Both the position numbers and the translations under genes were made by a program. A stretch of 64,000 bases of DNA from an uncultured Bacteroides sp. Lineage in GTDB: Bacteria > Bacteroidota > Bacteroidia > Bacteroidales > Bacteroidaceae. Below, one piece after another: positions 52,768 to 60,290 of the stretch (position 1 is the first letter of the stretch; every line of letters begins with the position of its first letter). The notes below the pieces were generated by a model, which saw only the letters and a list, made by a program, of their open reading frames with translations, was not told the DNA's origin and searched no databases. The DNA is taken from positions 66,130 to 130,129 of the forward strand of contig UQVZ01000003.1 of the NCBI GenBank assembly GCA_900544675.1. The letters run 5' to 3'.

Positions 52768-53667
52768 ATGAGCAAGATATTGAAAGTAAGGAATGTCAGT
52801 GACTACAGCAGTTACCTCGGATGTGTCTGCCGGCATCCCTTGGTTTGTGTCATTGATTATGCCGAGGTGTCGCCCATACGCCATAGCCTGAACAACTACA
52901 GTGTATACGGGCTTTTCCTCAGGGACGATGCCAACGTGGAGTTGGACTACGGCTGTGGCAAGTACGATTATAATAAAGGTACGTTGCTGTGTGTGGCTCC
53001 CGGACAGGTGGGAGGCAAAGAGGACAACGGAGAGACTGTCTCGATTACCGGTTGGGCATTGCTGTTCCATCCCGACCTGTTGCATGGCTTTCCTCTTGAG
53101 AAACACATCAAGGATTATTCTTTTTTTGATTACCGCATCAATGAAGCCCTGCACATGACCGATGAGGAACACAATATTATGGTTTCCCTGATGCGGCAAA
53201 TCCGCGAAGAGCTCGGCAAGAAACCCGATGAGCTGCAGAATGCCATCCTCGTCAGTTACATCGAGCTGGCTCTTAATTTCTGCCAGCGTTTCTATAACCG
53301 CCAGTTTATTACCCGGAAGGTGGAGAATTCGGACATCCTGGTCCGTTTCAATCGGCTGTTGCGGGATTATTTCGAAGAGAAACTCCAACTCACTCTTGGC
53401 TTGCCCACCGTGCAATATTGTGCCGACAAGCTCTGTATGTCGTCCAACTATTTCGGCGATGTGATAAAGAAAACCACCGGTGATACGGCAGGCAATCATA
53501 TCCGGCGGTTTGTTATCCAACTTGCCAAGAACGGGCTGGCAGCTGGAGAAAGCATCACCCAGGTGTCAGACCGACTCGGCTTTGAATATTCCCAGCACTT
53601 CAGCCGCCTCTTCAAGAAATATGAGGGCATTACTCCGTCGGAATATTGCCGGACGCTGCATCCCTGA
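52768..53667 (+). CDS. AraC-family transcriptional regulator
   Basis: A 299-residue regulator, start MSKILKVRNVSDYSSYLG. Residues 1-170 form a cupin-like sensing domain (HPLVCVIDYAEVSP, GTLLCVAPGQVGG); residues about 200-299 carry the two AraC helix-turn-helix units, LPTVQYCADKLCMSSNYFGDVIKKTTG and ESITQVSDRLGFEYSQHFSRLFKKYEGITPSEYC. It is divergent from the flavin/aldo-keto operon with the phased repeats between them, making it the best candidate to bind those sites. Its last 38 bp overlap the 3' end of the opposing amidohydrolase gene. Confidence 0.92.
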   Translation: MSKILKVRNVSDYSSYLGCVCRHPLVCVIDYAEVSPIRHSLNNYSVYGLFLRDDANVELDYGCGKYDYNKGTLLCVAPGQVGGKEDNGETVSITGWALLFHPDLLHGFPLEKHIKDYSFFDYRINEALHMTDEEHNIMVSLMRQIREELGKKPDELQNAILVSYIELALNFCQRFYNRQFITRKVENSDILVRFNRLLRDYFEEKLQLTLGLPTVQYCADKLCMSSNYFGDVIKKTTGDTAGNHIRRFVIQLAKNGLAAGESITQVSDRLGFEYSQHFSRLFKKYEGITPSEYCRTLHP

Positions 53668-54670
53668 CAAACAGGCTTTCGGCATTCTTCCATAGAATCA
53701 GGTCGGCGTATCGTGCCAATTCCTTATCCGATGCAAGTGTCTGCTTCAATCGTTGCAGGTTGGCTTGCAAGATGGCATCGGGCAGGTAGGGGTAATCCGA
53801 ACCGTAAAGGATGTGTTCGGGGGTAGTAATCGTAAGCAATGCGCGTAATACCTCTGTTGTCGGATTGCCAGCCAGATCGAAATAAAGACGGGACAGATTG
53901 CCTTCCCAATCAACGGGCTGCATATAACCTTGCTTTACCATTGCCGGAAGGATGGACTTCATGCGAGGCAGGGCTAAAGGCAGGAACGAGCCGCAATGGG
54001 GTACGACTACTTTCAGGTTCGGGTAACGCACCAGCACGTTGCGTGCCAGCATGTTCACTACCGCACGGGTAGTTTCTGCCGGATATTCGTACATGGCAAG
54101 CGGCGTGGTAGCTATTATCTTTTCCGGATAAGGTGTGGGACGGTGTGGGTGGATGATAATAACGGCACGTCGCTCGTTCAGAACTTGCATCAGCGGGTCC
54201 AATGCCTCATCACCCAAGTATTGTCCCCGGCTGTTGGTAGCCAGTTTGATGCCGTCAGCCTTCAAGGTATCGAGCGCATAGATGGCTTCACGGATGGCTG
54301 CATCTACATCGGGCAAGGGTAAGGCGGCACAGAACTTGAACCTGCCGGGATATTGCCGTTTAATCATTGCCGAAATCTCGTTTACCCGACGAATGCATTT
54401 GGCACTTTCTTCTACCTTATTATAATAAGGTTGTGGAGCTGGCAGGGTAAGCACGGCGGTACGGATGCCGGCACTGTCCATAAAGGCAATGTGCCGTTCC
54501 GCGCTCCATGTGGGCAACGGGAAAGTTTCCTCCAGTTCCGCACCGTGTGCCTTCAACACTTCGGTGTATTCGGGCACGATGATGTGGGTATGGACATCCA
54601 CCGTCTGTGCCGATAAGGGAAAGACGGTCAATGCCATACCAACTATTCCTATGGAAATTTTCTTTTTCAT
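53630..54670 (-). CDS. Secreted amidohydrolase (ACMSD-like, Amidohydro_2)
   Basis: A 346-residue metal-dependent hydrolase or decarboxylase. Signal peptide ISIGIVGMALTVFPLSAQ, then the metal-binding VDVHTHIIVPEY, AIYALDTLKADGIKLATN, VIIIHPHRPTP (metal His), VVVPHCGSFLP and ILYGSDYPY (conserved Asp), the standard TIM-barrel order. The signal peptide puts it in the periplasm. It is the third gene of the operon 56370-53630 after flavodoxin and aldo/keto reductase genes. The substrate is unknown. Confidence 0.88.
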   Translation of the reverse strand: MKKKISIGIVGMALTVFPLSAQTVDVHTHIIVPEYTEVLKAHGAELEETFPLPTWSAERHIAFMDSAGIRTAVLTLPAPQPYYNKVEESAKCIRRVNEISAMIKRQYPGRFKFCAALPLPDVDAAIREAIYALDTLKADGIKLATNSRGQYLGDEALDPLMQVLNERRAVIIIHPHRPTPYPEKIIATTPLAMYEYPAETTRAVVNMLARNVLVRYPNLKVVVPHCGSFLPLALPRMKSILPAMVKQGYMQPVDWEGNLSRLYFDLAGNPTTEVLRALLTITTPEHILYGSDYPYLPDAILQANLQRLKQTLASDKELARYADLILWKNAESLFVRDAASGNIPTE

Positions 54671-54695
54671 CAGTGATTCAATGAAGGTGTGACGG

Positions 54696-55646
54696 TCACA
54701 TTGGCATTTCCCAAGAACCGCGTGTGTCTACTCTTGTTTCTTCTGCTGTTTTTTCCATCAAGTTCATTTCCTCGGAAGTCAGAGAGATTTGTGCAGCTTT
54801 GACCGCATCCTGCACTTGCGATACTTTGGTTACTCCGATAATTGGTGTCGTGCCTTTGGCTATTGCCCAAGCCAATGCTACCTGAGCAGGCGATACATTG
54901 TATTTTTCACCGATGCGGCGCATTACGCTTACCAGTTTTTCTATCTGGGGCAACATCGGATTGTAAGTGTCACCGCGTTGGCTGCCTGCTGGCAACGGAT
55001 GTTGTGTATCGTATTTGCCGCTCAATGCTCCTTGTTCCAGTACCATATACGACCAGAAATCAATGCCTTTCTCTTTGCAATAATCCAGGATACCGGCTTT
55101 TTCCGATGAGCGGTATAGCAGACTGTAATGGTTTTGTATGGCTGATACATGCACTCCTTCGGCAGACAGAATTTCTTCTGCCCGTTTGATTTGTTCCAGG
55201 TTATGGTTGGAAACACCTACATGGCGGACTTTTCCGCTTTTTACCAGAGGTATGAGATAAGGGGTCCAGCGTTCTACGTCGGCCGGGTTATGTATCCAGT
55301 ACATATCAATGTAGTCTGTACCGAAACGTGACAGGCTGCTTTCACACATAGCCGCTACCGGATTTGCAGCTGTTTCATCGGCTATCTGGGGCGTGAATTT
55401 GGTGGAAATGAATACGTCCTCACGCTTGCACTGTTTTGTAAATGCACTTAGGATACTTTCGGATGCGCCCATGCCATAGACTACAGCCGAGTCCCATTTG
55501 TTCAACCCGTTCTTCATGGCTTCTTCGAATACAGGTCGCAGTTCTTCAACACCTACATGATTGCCAAATACTTGGTCGCCTCCAGCCATTCCTTTGCCCC
55601 ACGACCATGTTCCCAATACGATATTCGGAAAATTGTTCTTCTTCAT
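54696..55646 (-). CDS. Aldo/keto reductase
   Basis: A 316-residue aldo/keto reductase starting MKKNNFPNIVLGTWSWGKG. The tetrad is seen as Asp and Tyr in KWDSAVVYGMG, Lys in ISTKFTPQ and His in MYWIHNPAD; TPIIGVTKVSQVQDAVKAA is the cofactor loop. It differs from the two LEVSA-type reductases of the island and is closer to Tas/YakC-like members. It lies between the flavodoxin and amidohydrolase genes with gaps of 25 and 40 bp. Confidence 0.9.
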   Translation of the reverse strand: MKKNNFPNIVLGTWSWGKGMAGGDQVFGNHVGVEELRPVFEEAMKNGLNKWDSAVVYGMGASESILSAFTKQCKREDVFISTKFTPQIADETAANPVAAMCESSLSRFGTDYIDMYWIHNPADVERWTPYLIPLVKSGKVRHVGVSNHNLEQIKRAEEILSAEGVHVSAIQNHYSLLYRSSEKAGILDYCKEKGIDFWSYMVLEQGALSGKYDTQHPLPAGSQRGDTYNPMLPQIEKLVSVMRRIGEKYNVSPAQVALAWAIAKGTTPIIGVTKVSQVQDAVKAAQISLTSEEMNLMEKTAEETRVDTRGSWEMPM

Positions 55647-55686
55647 ACTATATATGTATTTAAATTAAATGAATTAAAATCGGATT

Positions 55687-56370
55687 TTATTCTTCGCGGT
55701 TTGCACCAAGCTCTTCCAGCCAGGCAGATATACGTGTCTCCATATCGCCTAGTGAACTGGAAGTAAGCAACAGAGATTCTTCGAACGTGGCATCAGGTAC
55801 CAGCGAGACAGCATCTCTTTCGGATGTACTGATGCCGCTGCTTCCGCTGCTTGCGAATAAGGCGATGTGCTTTCCAGTCAACAGACTTGAATGATTGTGC
55901 AGGAATGTCTGCATCGGGGTGGCCATGTGTCCGAACCATATCGGATAACCCACAAACACGATGTCATAATCTGCAAAGCTTTCTACCGATGTGGTAATTG
56001 CCGGATAGTTGCCTTGCTCGATGGCATCCAGTTCCGCTTGTGCCCGATCGAGCATGGCGTTGTAATCATTCTCGTAAGGCGTTTCCGGTTCTACAACTAT
56101 TATGTCACAATTCAAGGCAGACTGGATAGTCTGTGCCATACGTTCCGTGTTGCCTGTGCGAGAGCAATAGACAACAAGGTAATGTCCGTCCGTGCCGTCT
56201 TCATTGCCGCTTGGCTCATTTTCGTCATTGTCTTCGTTGCTTCCGCCTTCCTCATTTCCTCCGGGCACAGTCTGTTCCTGTCCCTCTGCCAACGGCTCGT
56301 CTTCGCTGCACGCCGTTGTAGAAACAAGGATTGCCAGCAACATCCATGGAATTAAAAATAACTTTTTCAT
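55687..56370 (-). CDS. Flavodoxin-like lipoprotein
   Basis: A 227-residue protein. The leader ends LVSTTAC (candidate lipid-anchored Cys 21), followed by an acidic Glu/Asn/Gly-rich linker of about 40 residues, like surface-export signals of Bacteroidetes lipoproteins. From residue about 64 a flavodoxin domain follows: HYLVVYCSRTGNTERMAQTI (FMN phosphate loop), YDIVFVGYPIWFGHMATPM and HIALFASSGSSGIS. A membrane-tethered flavodoxin outside the cytoplasm is unusual. It is the first gene of its operon, with a shared-type operator and promoter. Confidence 0.88.
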   Translation of the reverse strand: MKKLFLIPWMLLAILVSTTACSEDEPLAEGQEQTVPGGNEEGGSNEDNDENEPSGNEDGTDGHYLVVYCSRTGNTERMAQTIQSALNCDIIVVEPETPYENDYNAMLDRAQAELDAIEQGNYPAITTSVESFADYDIVFVGYPIWFGHMATPMQTFLHNHSSLLTGKHIALFASSGSSGISTSERDAVSLVPDATFEESLLLTSSSLGDMETRISAWLEELGANREE

Positions 56371-56401
56371 GCTTCCTTTCTTTTATTTGTTTTCGATGTT
56401 G

Positions 56402-56409
56402 CAAAGATA
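56402..56409 (-). promoter_or_regulatory. -7 promoter element TATCTTTG of the flavodoxin operon
   Basis: TAnnTTTG match 32 bp before the flavodoxin start, 22 bp from the operator pair. Confidence 0.65.
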
Positions 56410-56430
56410 CGGTGACAAGAAGTCCGGAGA

Positions 56431-56472
56431 GATAACCAAATTCTCTGTATTTGTAACAATCTTACAGAATAT
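56431..56472 (-). promoter_or_regulatory. AraC-type operator pair, site 2
   Basis: GATAACCAAATTCT (56431) and TGTAACAATCTTAC (56452) are direct repeats 21 bp apart. The second matches site 3 at 12 of 14 positions. Confidence 0.65.
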
Positions 56473-56518
56473 GCAAGCTATACTTGAAATAGGCATAAAA
56501 ACAATATAAGGATAAAGA

Positions 56519-56546
56519 GGTGTACTATCTATTTGAGCCGTACACC
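56519..56546. promoter_or_regulatory. Inverted repeat GGTGTAC...GTACACC in a divergent promoter region
   Basis: Perfect 7-bp arms at 56519-56525 and 56540-56546 with 14 bp between, located upstream of the SDR promoter. It may bind a dimeric regulator. Confidence 0.4.
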
Positions 56547-56593
56547 AACATCCCTTTGAGCTTGACAACAACTTTAGCTTATTGTTTACACGG

Positions 56594-56601
56594 TAACTTT
56601 G
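56594..56601 (+). promoter_or_regulatory. -7 promoter element TAACTTTG of the SDR/aldo-keto operon
   Basis: TAnnTTTG match 16 bp before the first ATG (56617). Confidence 0.6.
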
Positions 56602-56616
56602 CAACCGTAAAACAAA

Positions 56617-57297
56617 ATGATTTCATCTATGGACAAGAAAACAATCGTAGTGGTAGGAGCCGGACAGGGTCTGGGCAACCACGTAGCTAAAAGATTTGGC
56701 AAAGAGGGATTCCGTGTCGTGTTGATGGCACGTAATGAGAAATCCTTGGAGAGTTACCGGCAAGATTTTATGGAAGAAGGCATTGAAACATACGTCTATG
56801 TGGTGGATGCTGAACAGCCGGATACACTGACAGCAGCTTTCAAGCAGGAAAAACAGCAATTCGGCACACCTGATGTCTTTATATATAATGTCGGCATCAC
56901 AACACCTGACGAAAAAGGAAAAATGAACAACATCGAATTGATGCGTCACTATCAGGTGGATGTGGCAAGTGCTTACCATTGCGTATGTCAGGTGGCAGAT
57001 GAAGAGTTCGGCAAGAAGAACGGCACAATAATAGTGACGGGCGGCGGACTGGCTTTATATCCTAATGCGGCTTATTTGCCTTTGTCACTTGACAAGGCGG
57101 CACTTAGGGCGATGGTATATGCCTTGCATGAGGATTTAGCTTCCAAAGGAATCTTTATCGGCACAGTAACGGTGTGCGGAGCTATCGGCGGTGATGAATT
57201 CTTTGCTCCCTCACGGATTGCAGAAGCCTATTGGGCAATGTATAATCAACGGAAAAACTGCGAAACAGTTTACAAGTATCCGGAAGTCAAACAATAA
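56617..57297 (+). CDS. SDR-like Rossmann protein lacking the catalytic Tyr
   Basis: A 226-residue short-chain dehydrogenase-like protein; an ATG at 56629 (MDKKTIVVVGAGQGLG) is an alternative start. The NAD(P)-binding TVVGAGQGLGNHVAKRFG-type motif and VVLMARNEKSL are present. In the active-site region the family YxxxK is replaced: LPLSLDKAALRAM keeps the Lys but has Leu where Tyr should be. It may bind cofactor without normal dehydrogenase activity, or use another residue. It is followed 14 bp later by an aldo/keto reductase. Confidence 0.82.
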   Translation: MISSMDKKTIVVVGAGQGLGNHVAKRFGKEGFRVVLMARNEKSLESYRQDFMEEGIETYVYVVDAEQPDTLTAAFKQEKQQFGTPDVFIYNVGITTPDEKGKMNNIELMRHYQVDVASAYHCVCQVADEEFGKKNGTIIVTGGGLALYPNAAYLPLSLDKAALRAMVYALHEDLASKGIFIGTVTVCGAIGGDEFFAPSRIAEAYWAMYNQRKNCETVYKYPEVKQ

Positions 57298-57311
57298 AAA
57301 AGAAAGCTTTT

Positions 57312-58343
57312 ATGAAAACAAGAAAACTTAGAGATTTGGAAGTTTCTGCCATCGGTATGGGATGTATGGGGTTCAGTACTGCTTACGGACAGACACCGAC
57401 AGAAGCAGAATCAATCAGACTGATGCGCAAAGCTCATGAAATGGGTTGTACTTTTTATGATACGGCGGAAATTTACGCCACATACCGCAACGAAGAACTG
57501 GTCGGCAAGGCATTAAAGCCGATAAGGAATGAGATTATCCTGTGCAGTAAGTTTTCGCCGGTTGCACTTCCCGGTCAGGAAAACATTGAGGGAGGGAAAC
57601 TGAGCCTGAACGGAGTCAGAACAGCCGTGGAAGAAAGTCTGAGGCGATTGCAGACTGACCATCTTGATTTGTATTATGCCCATCGCGTGCCACAGGAAAT
57701 AGATGCAGAAGAAATGGCTTCATGGTTCGGAACGCTTATCAAAGAGGGCAAAATACTTGGCTGGGGCGTATCAGAGGCAACAACGGAACAGATAAGCAAA
57801 GCGAATGCCGTCACGCCACTGACTGCAGTACAAAGCGAATATTCAATGATGGCCCGACAATGGGAGAATAATGTCATTCCCTTATGCCATGAACTGGGCA
57901 TCGGCTTTGTTGCCTATTCTCCTATGGCTGGAGGGCTTTTAAGCGGGAAATATACTCCACAGACTGAATACAAGGGCGATGACATCCGTCGTGTCATCTC
58001 GCGATACAAACCTGAGAATGTGATTTCCAACCAACCTATTATAGACCTCGTGAAATTATATGCTCAGAACAAACAATGTACCCCGGCACAAATATCATTA
58101 GCATGGGTCATGAAAAACGAGCACATTGTTCCTATTCCCGGTATGCGCAGCGAACAACGTATTGCGGAAAATCTCGGGGCGGCAGAAATTGTTTTGTCTG
58201 ACGAAGAATACGCAGCTTTGACAAAAGAACTGGACAAACTGAAAGTATATGGTGAACGCACGGATGAACAGATTGCCGAATTGGGAGAACTGCGGACAAA
58301 ACTGTATGGTGGCTCCGGAGTGCATTTCAAAAAACAAACGTAA
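57312..58343 (+). CDS. Aldo/keto reductase
   Basis: A 343-residue aldo/keto reductase starting MKTRKLRDLEVSAIGMGCMGFSTAYG. The tetrad is Asp and Tyr in FYDTAEIYATYRNEELVG, Lys in LCSKFSPV and His in YYAHRVPQE; the cofactor loop is IPIPGMRSEQRIAENLGAA. Subfamily and motifs match the reductase at 50784-51791. It forms a two-gene operon with the SDR-like protein, reading toward an AraC gene. Confidence 0.92.
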   Translation: MKTRKLRDLEVSAIGMGCMGFSTAYGQTPTEAESIRLMRKAHEMGCTFYDTAEIYATYRNEELVGKALKPIRNEIILCSKFSPVALPGQENIEGGKLSLNGVRTAVEESLRRLQTDHLDLYYAHRVPQEIDAEEMASWFGTLIKEGKILGWGVSEATTEQISKANAVTPLTAVQSEYSMMARQWENNVIPLCHELGIGFVAYSPMAGGLLSGKYTPQTEYKGDDIRRVISRYKPENVISNQPIIDLVKLYAQNKQCTPAQISLAWVMKNEHIVPIPGMRSEQRIAENLGAAEIVLSDEEYAALTKELDKLKVYGERTDEQIAELGELRTKLYGGSGVHFKKQT

Positions 58344-58412
58344 CATATAAAAGTTGCCTGATAAGGGGAAAAGCTTGTTTCATTGGTGGTAAATGTTTAA
58401 TTTTACATCGTT

Positions 58413-59231
58413 ATGCTCAAAGAATCACAAATATATAAATATTGGGACATTGTATACAGCTGCTTTGTACCACACGAGATGTTGTCAGAATACCGTATGC
58501 CTGTCCATGTCCTTATCTATGTCTATTCCGGAGAAATGCAGGTTGATGATGACGGGCATATATGGAAGGTCAGTGCAGGCAATTATGTTTTCCTTAAACG
58601 CGATCATCAAGTGAAACTGTTGAAACAGATGGCAGAAGACAAACCTTATAAAGCGATCAGCATCCGTTTTGAGCGTAGTTTTCTGCGTGACTTCTTCAGC
58701 CGGTTGAGCAAGGACACCTTACCGACAGGAGCGAAACGCATTCGTGAAGTTGCCGTACTGTTGCCTCAGGTACCATCTCTGAAAAGTCTGTTTCTTTCGC
58801 TTTTCCCCTACACAGATGCGAATGTCAAGCCCAAAGATGAAATTATCCGTCTGAAAATGCAGGAAGCCCTCTATTGCCTGCTCGAAATTGACGAGCGTTT
58901 CTATCCGACATTGTTCGATTTCAACGAAGCGTGGAAGATTGATTTGTTGCCATTTATGGAAGCTAACTATACGCAGGATATGACGTTGGAAGAATTTGCT
59001 ACCTATACAGGTCGCAGTCTTGCCACGTTCAAGCGTGACTTTGCCAAGGTAAGTGACCTCTCACCGGAGAAATGGCTTATCGGGAAGCGGCTCGACAAGG
59101 CATACGAACTGTTGTCGCATGGCAATGTTAAGCCGTCTGATGTGTATATACAAGTAGGTTTCAAGAACCGTTCCCATTTCTCCAGTGCCTTTAAGCGGAA
59201 ATTTGGAATATCTCCGGGAGGAGTAGTGTGA
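58413..59231 (+). CDS. AraC-family transcriptional regulator (second)
   Basis: A 272-residue regulator starting MLKESQIYKYWDIVYSCFVPHEML, with an N-terminal effector domain (residues 1-160; GEMQVDDDGHIWKVSAGNYVFLKRDHQ) and a C-terminal double helix-turn-helix: MTLEEFATYTGRSLATFKRDFAKVSDLSPEKWL and PSDVYIQVGFKNRSHFSSAFKRKFGISPG. It lies 69 bp after the aldo/keto reductase on the same strand and may control that operon or the phased-repeat promoters nearby. Confidence 0.92.
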   Translation: MLKESQIYKYWDIVYSCFVPHEMLSEYRMPVHVLIYVYSGEMQVDDDGHIWKVSAGNYVFLKRDHQVKLLKQMAEDKPYKAISIRFERSFLRDFFSRLSKDTLPTGAKRIREVAVLLPQVPSLKSLFLSLFPYTDANVKPKDEIIRLKMQEALYCLLEIDERFYPTLFDFNEAWKIDLLPFMEANYTQDMTLEEFATYTGRSLATFKRDFAKVSDLSPEKWLIGKRLDKAYELLSHGNVKPSDVYIQVGFKNRSHFSSAFKRKFGISPGGVV

Positions 59232-59252
59232 ATGGTTTTCCCATCAACAGCC

Positions 59253-59669
59253 TCATTTCAGCAACATGACGATGCTTCCGCCGGTAATCAGCAGTGCACC
59301 TATTACTACGCGCAGACTGACTTCCTCCTTCAGAAACAGAAATGACAGAACAATGGTGATGACCACGCTCAGTTTGTCTATCGGAGCCACCCGAGATACA
59401 TTGCCGGTCTGTAAAGCCTTGAAGTAGAACAACCATGACAGGCCTGTGGCAGCACCGCTCAGAATAAGGAACAACCACGAGTGGCGGGGAATATCTCTTA
59501 TCTCTCCTGCATGTGAGCCGAACAGGACAATGCCCCATGTGATGCAAAGAATGACCGCGGTACGTATGGCAGTTGCCAGGTCTGAATTGATGTCCTTTAC
59601 TCCTACTTTAGCAAAGATGGCGGTCAGTGCGGCGAAGAAAGCCGATAGCAAAGCATAATATTTCCACAT
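59253..59669 (-). CDS. EamA-domain (DMT superfamily) small membrane protein
   Basis: A 138-residue protein with four to five hydrophobic helices and a single EamA-like unit: MWKYYALLSAFFAALTAIFAKVGVKDINSDLATAIRT and LFYFKALQTGNVSRVAPIDKLSVVITIVLSFLFLKEEVS. At half the length of usual DMT exporters it is expected to dimerise. The substrate is unknown. It is convergent with the second AraC gene, with a 21-bp gap between stops. Confidence 0.88.
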   Translation of the reverse strand: MWKYYALLSAFFAALTAIFAKVGVKDINSDLATAIRTAVILCITWGIVLFGSHAGEIRDIPRHSWLFLILSGAATGLSWLFYFKALQTGNVSRVAPIDKLSVVITIVLSFLFLKEEVSLRVVIGALLITGGSIVMLLK

Positions 59670-59683
59670 AATTCTTTTTTCGG

Positions 59684-59691
59684 CAAATATA
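59684..59691 (-). promoter_or_regulatory. -7 promoter element TATATTTG of the EamA gene
   Basis: TAnnTTTG match on the minus strand 15 bp before the start codon; short leader. Confidence 0.5.
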
Positions 59692-59752
59692 GTTGATAGT
59701 TCTATAGAAATCTTGAAGATTGGGTAAGAAATTCATTCCATTTACAAGCTGG

Positions 59753-60217
59753 TCAGTATCTATCGTGTGTTTGCATACTATACATATCAAAACCGTCAGC
59801 CCAATAGTTTCGTTTGATTTCATTCAGGGTAAATCCTTGTTTCTCATAAAATTTATATGCCACTTGTGACGTTCGGACTGTTATTTTTTTAATGCCGGGA
59901 ATTGCTTTCAAAATATCAATTCTGTATTTCAGCAGTTTGGTTCCTAAAGATTTGCCTTGATAATCCGGATGTATGATGTCCCAACTGATTTTTCCGATAG
60001 TCTTGTTTTCCGCGAAGTTTATTCCACCGGCTCCGACCACTTTCCTGTCAACAAGTAAAACATAGTACAATTCTATTTCCTTGTCTAAATAATCGCTCAA
60101 ATCTTCGGTCTCCTCTTCTGCAAAAGAAGAGGGTGTGTTCAACTTGATTAGGTTTATAACGGCTTCTTTGTCTGTTGCCCTATATTCTCTAATTATAATT
60201 GAGTTGTCTTGCTTCAT
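59753..60217 (-). CDS. GNAT-family N-acetyltransferase
   Basis: A 154-residue acetyltransferase with IIIREYRATDKEAVINLI at the start and the acetyl-CoA-binding motif HPDYQGKSLGTKLLKYRIDIL, followed by KITVRTSQVAYKFYEKQGFTLNEIKRNYWADGFDMYSM, the typical last strand-helix. Substrate unknown. Codon use is more AT-rich than the neighbouring oxidoreductase genes. It has its own promoter at 60244. Confidence 0.9.
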   Translation of the reverse strand: MKQDNSIIIREYRATDKEAVINLIKLNTPSSFAEEETEDLSDYLDKEIELYYVLLVDRKVVGAGGINFAENKTIGKISWDIIHPDYQGKSLGTKLLKYRIDILKAIPGIKKITVRTSQVAYKFYEKQGFTLNEIKRNYWADGFDMYSMQTHDRY

Positions 60218-60243
60218 AAAAATCTTGTTTTAATGTAATCTCG

Positions 60244-60251
60244 CAAAGATA
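60244..60251 (-). promoter_or_regulatory. -7 promoter element TATCTTTG of the GNAT gene
   Basis: TAnnTTTG match on the minus strand 27 bp before the start codon. Confidence 0.6.
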
Positions 60252-60290
60252 ATGATTTTTAGAAACTAACAAAAAGTTAAGATATGCTTA

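Noticed and set aside
52384..53520. 378-codon minus-strand open frame opposite the AraC gene
   Set aside because: Only its last 71 codons (from the ATG at 52599) look like a real protein; the rest is antisense to the AraC regulator.
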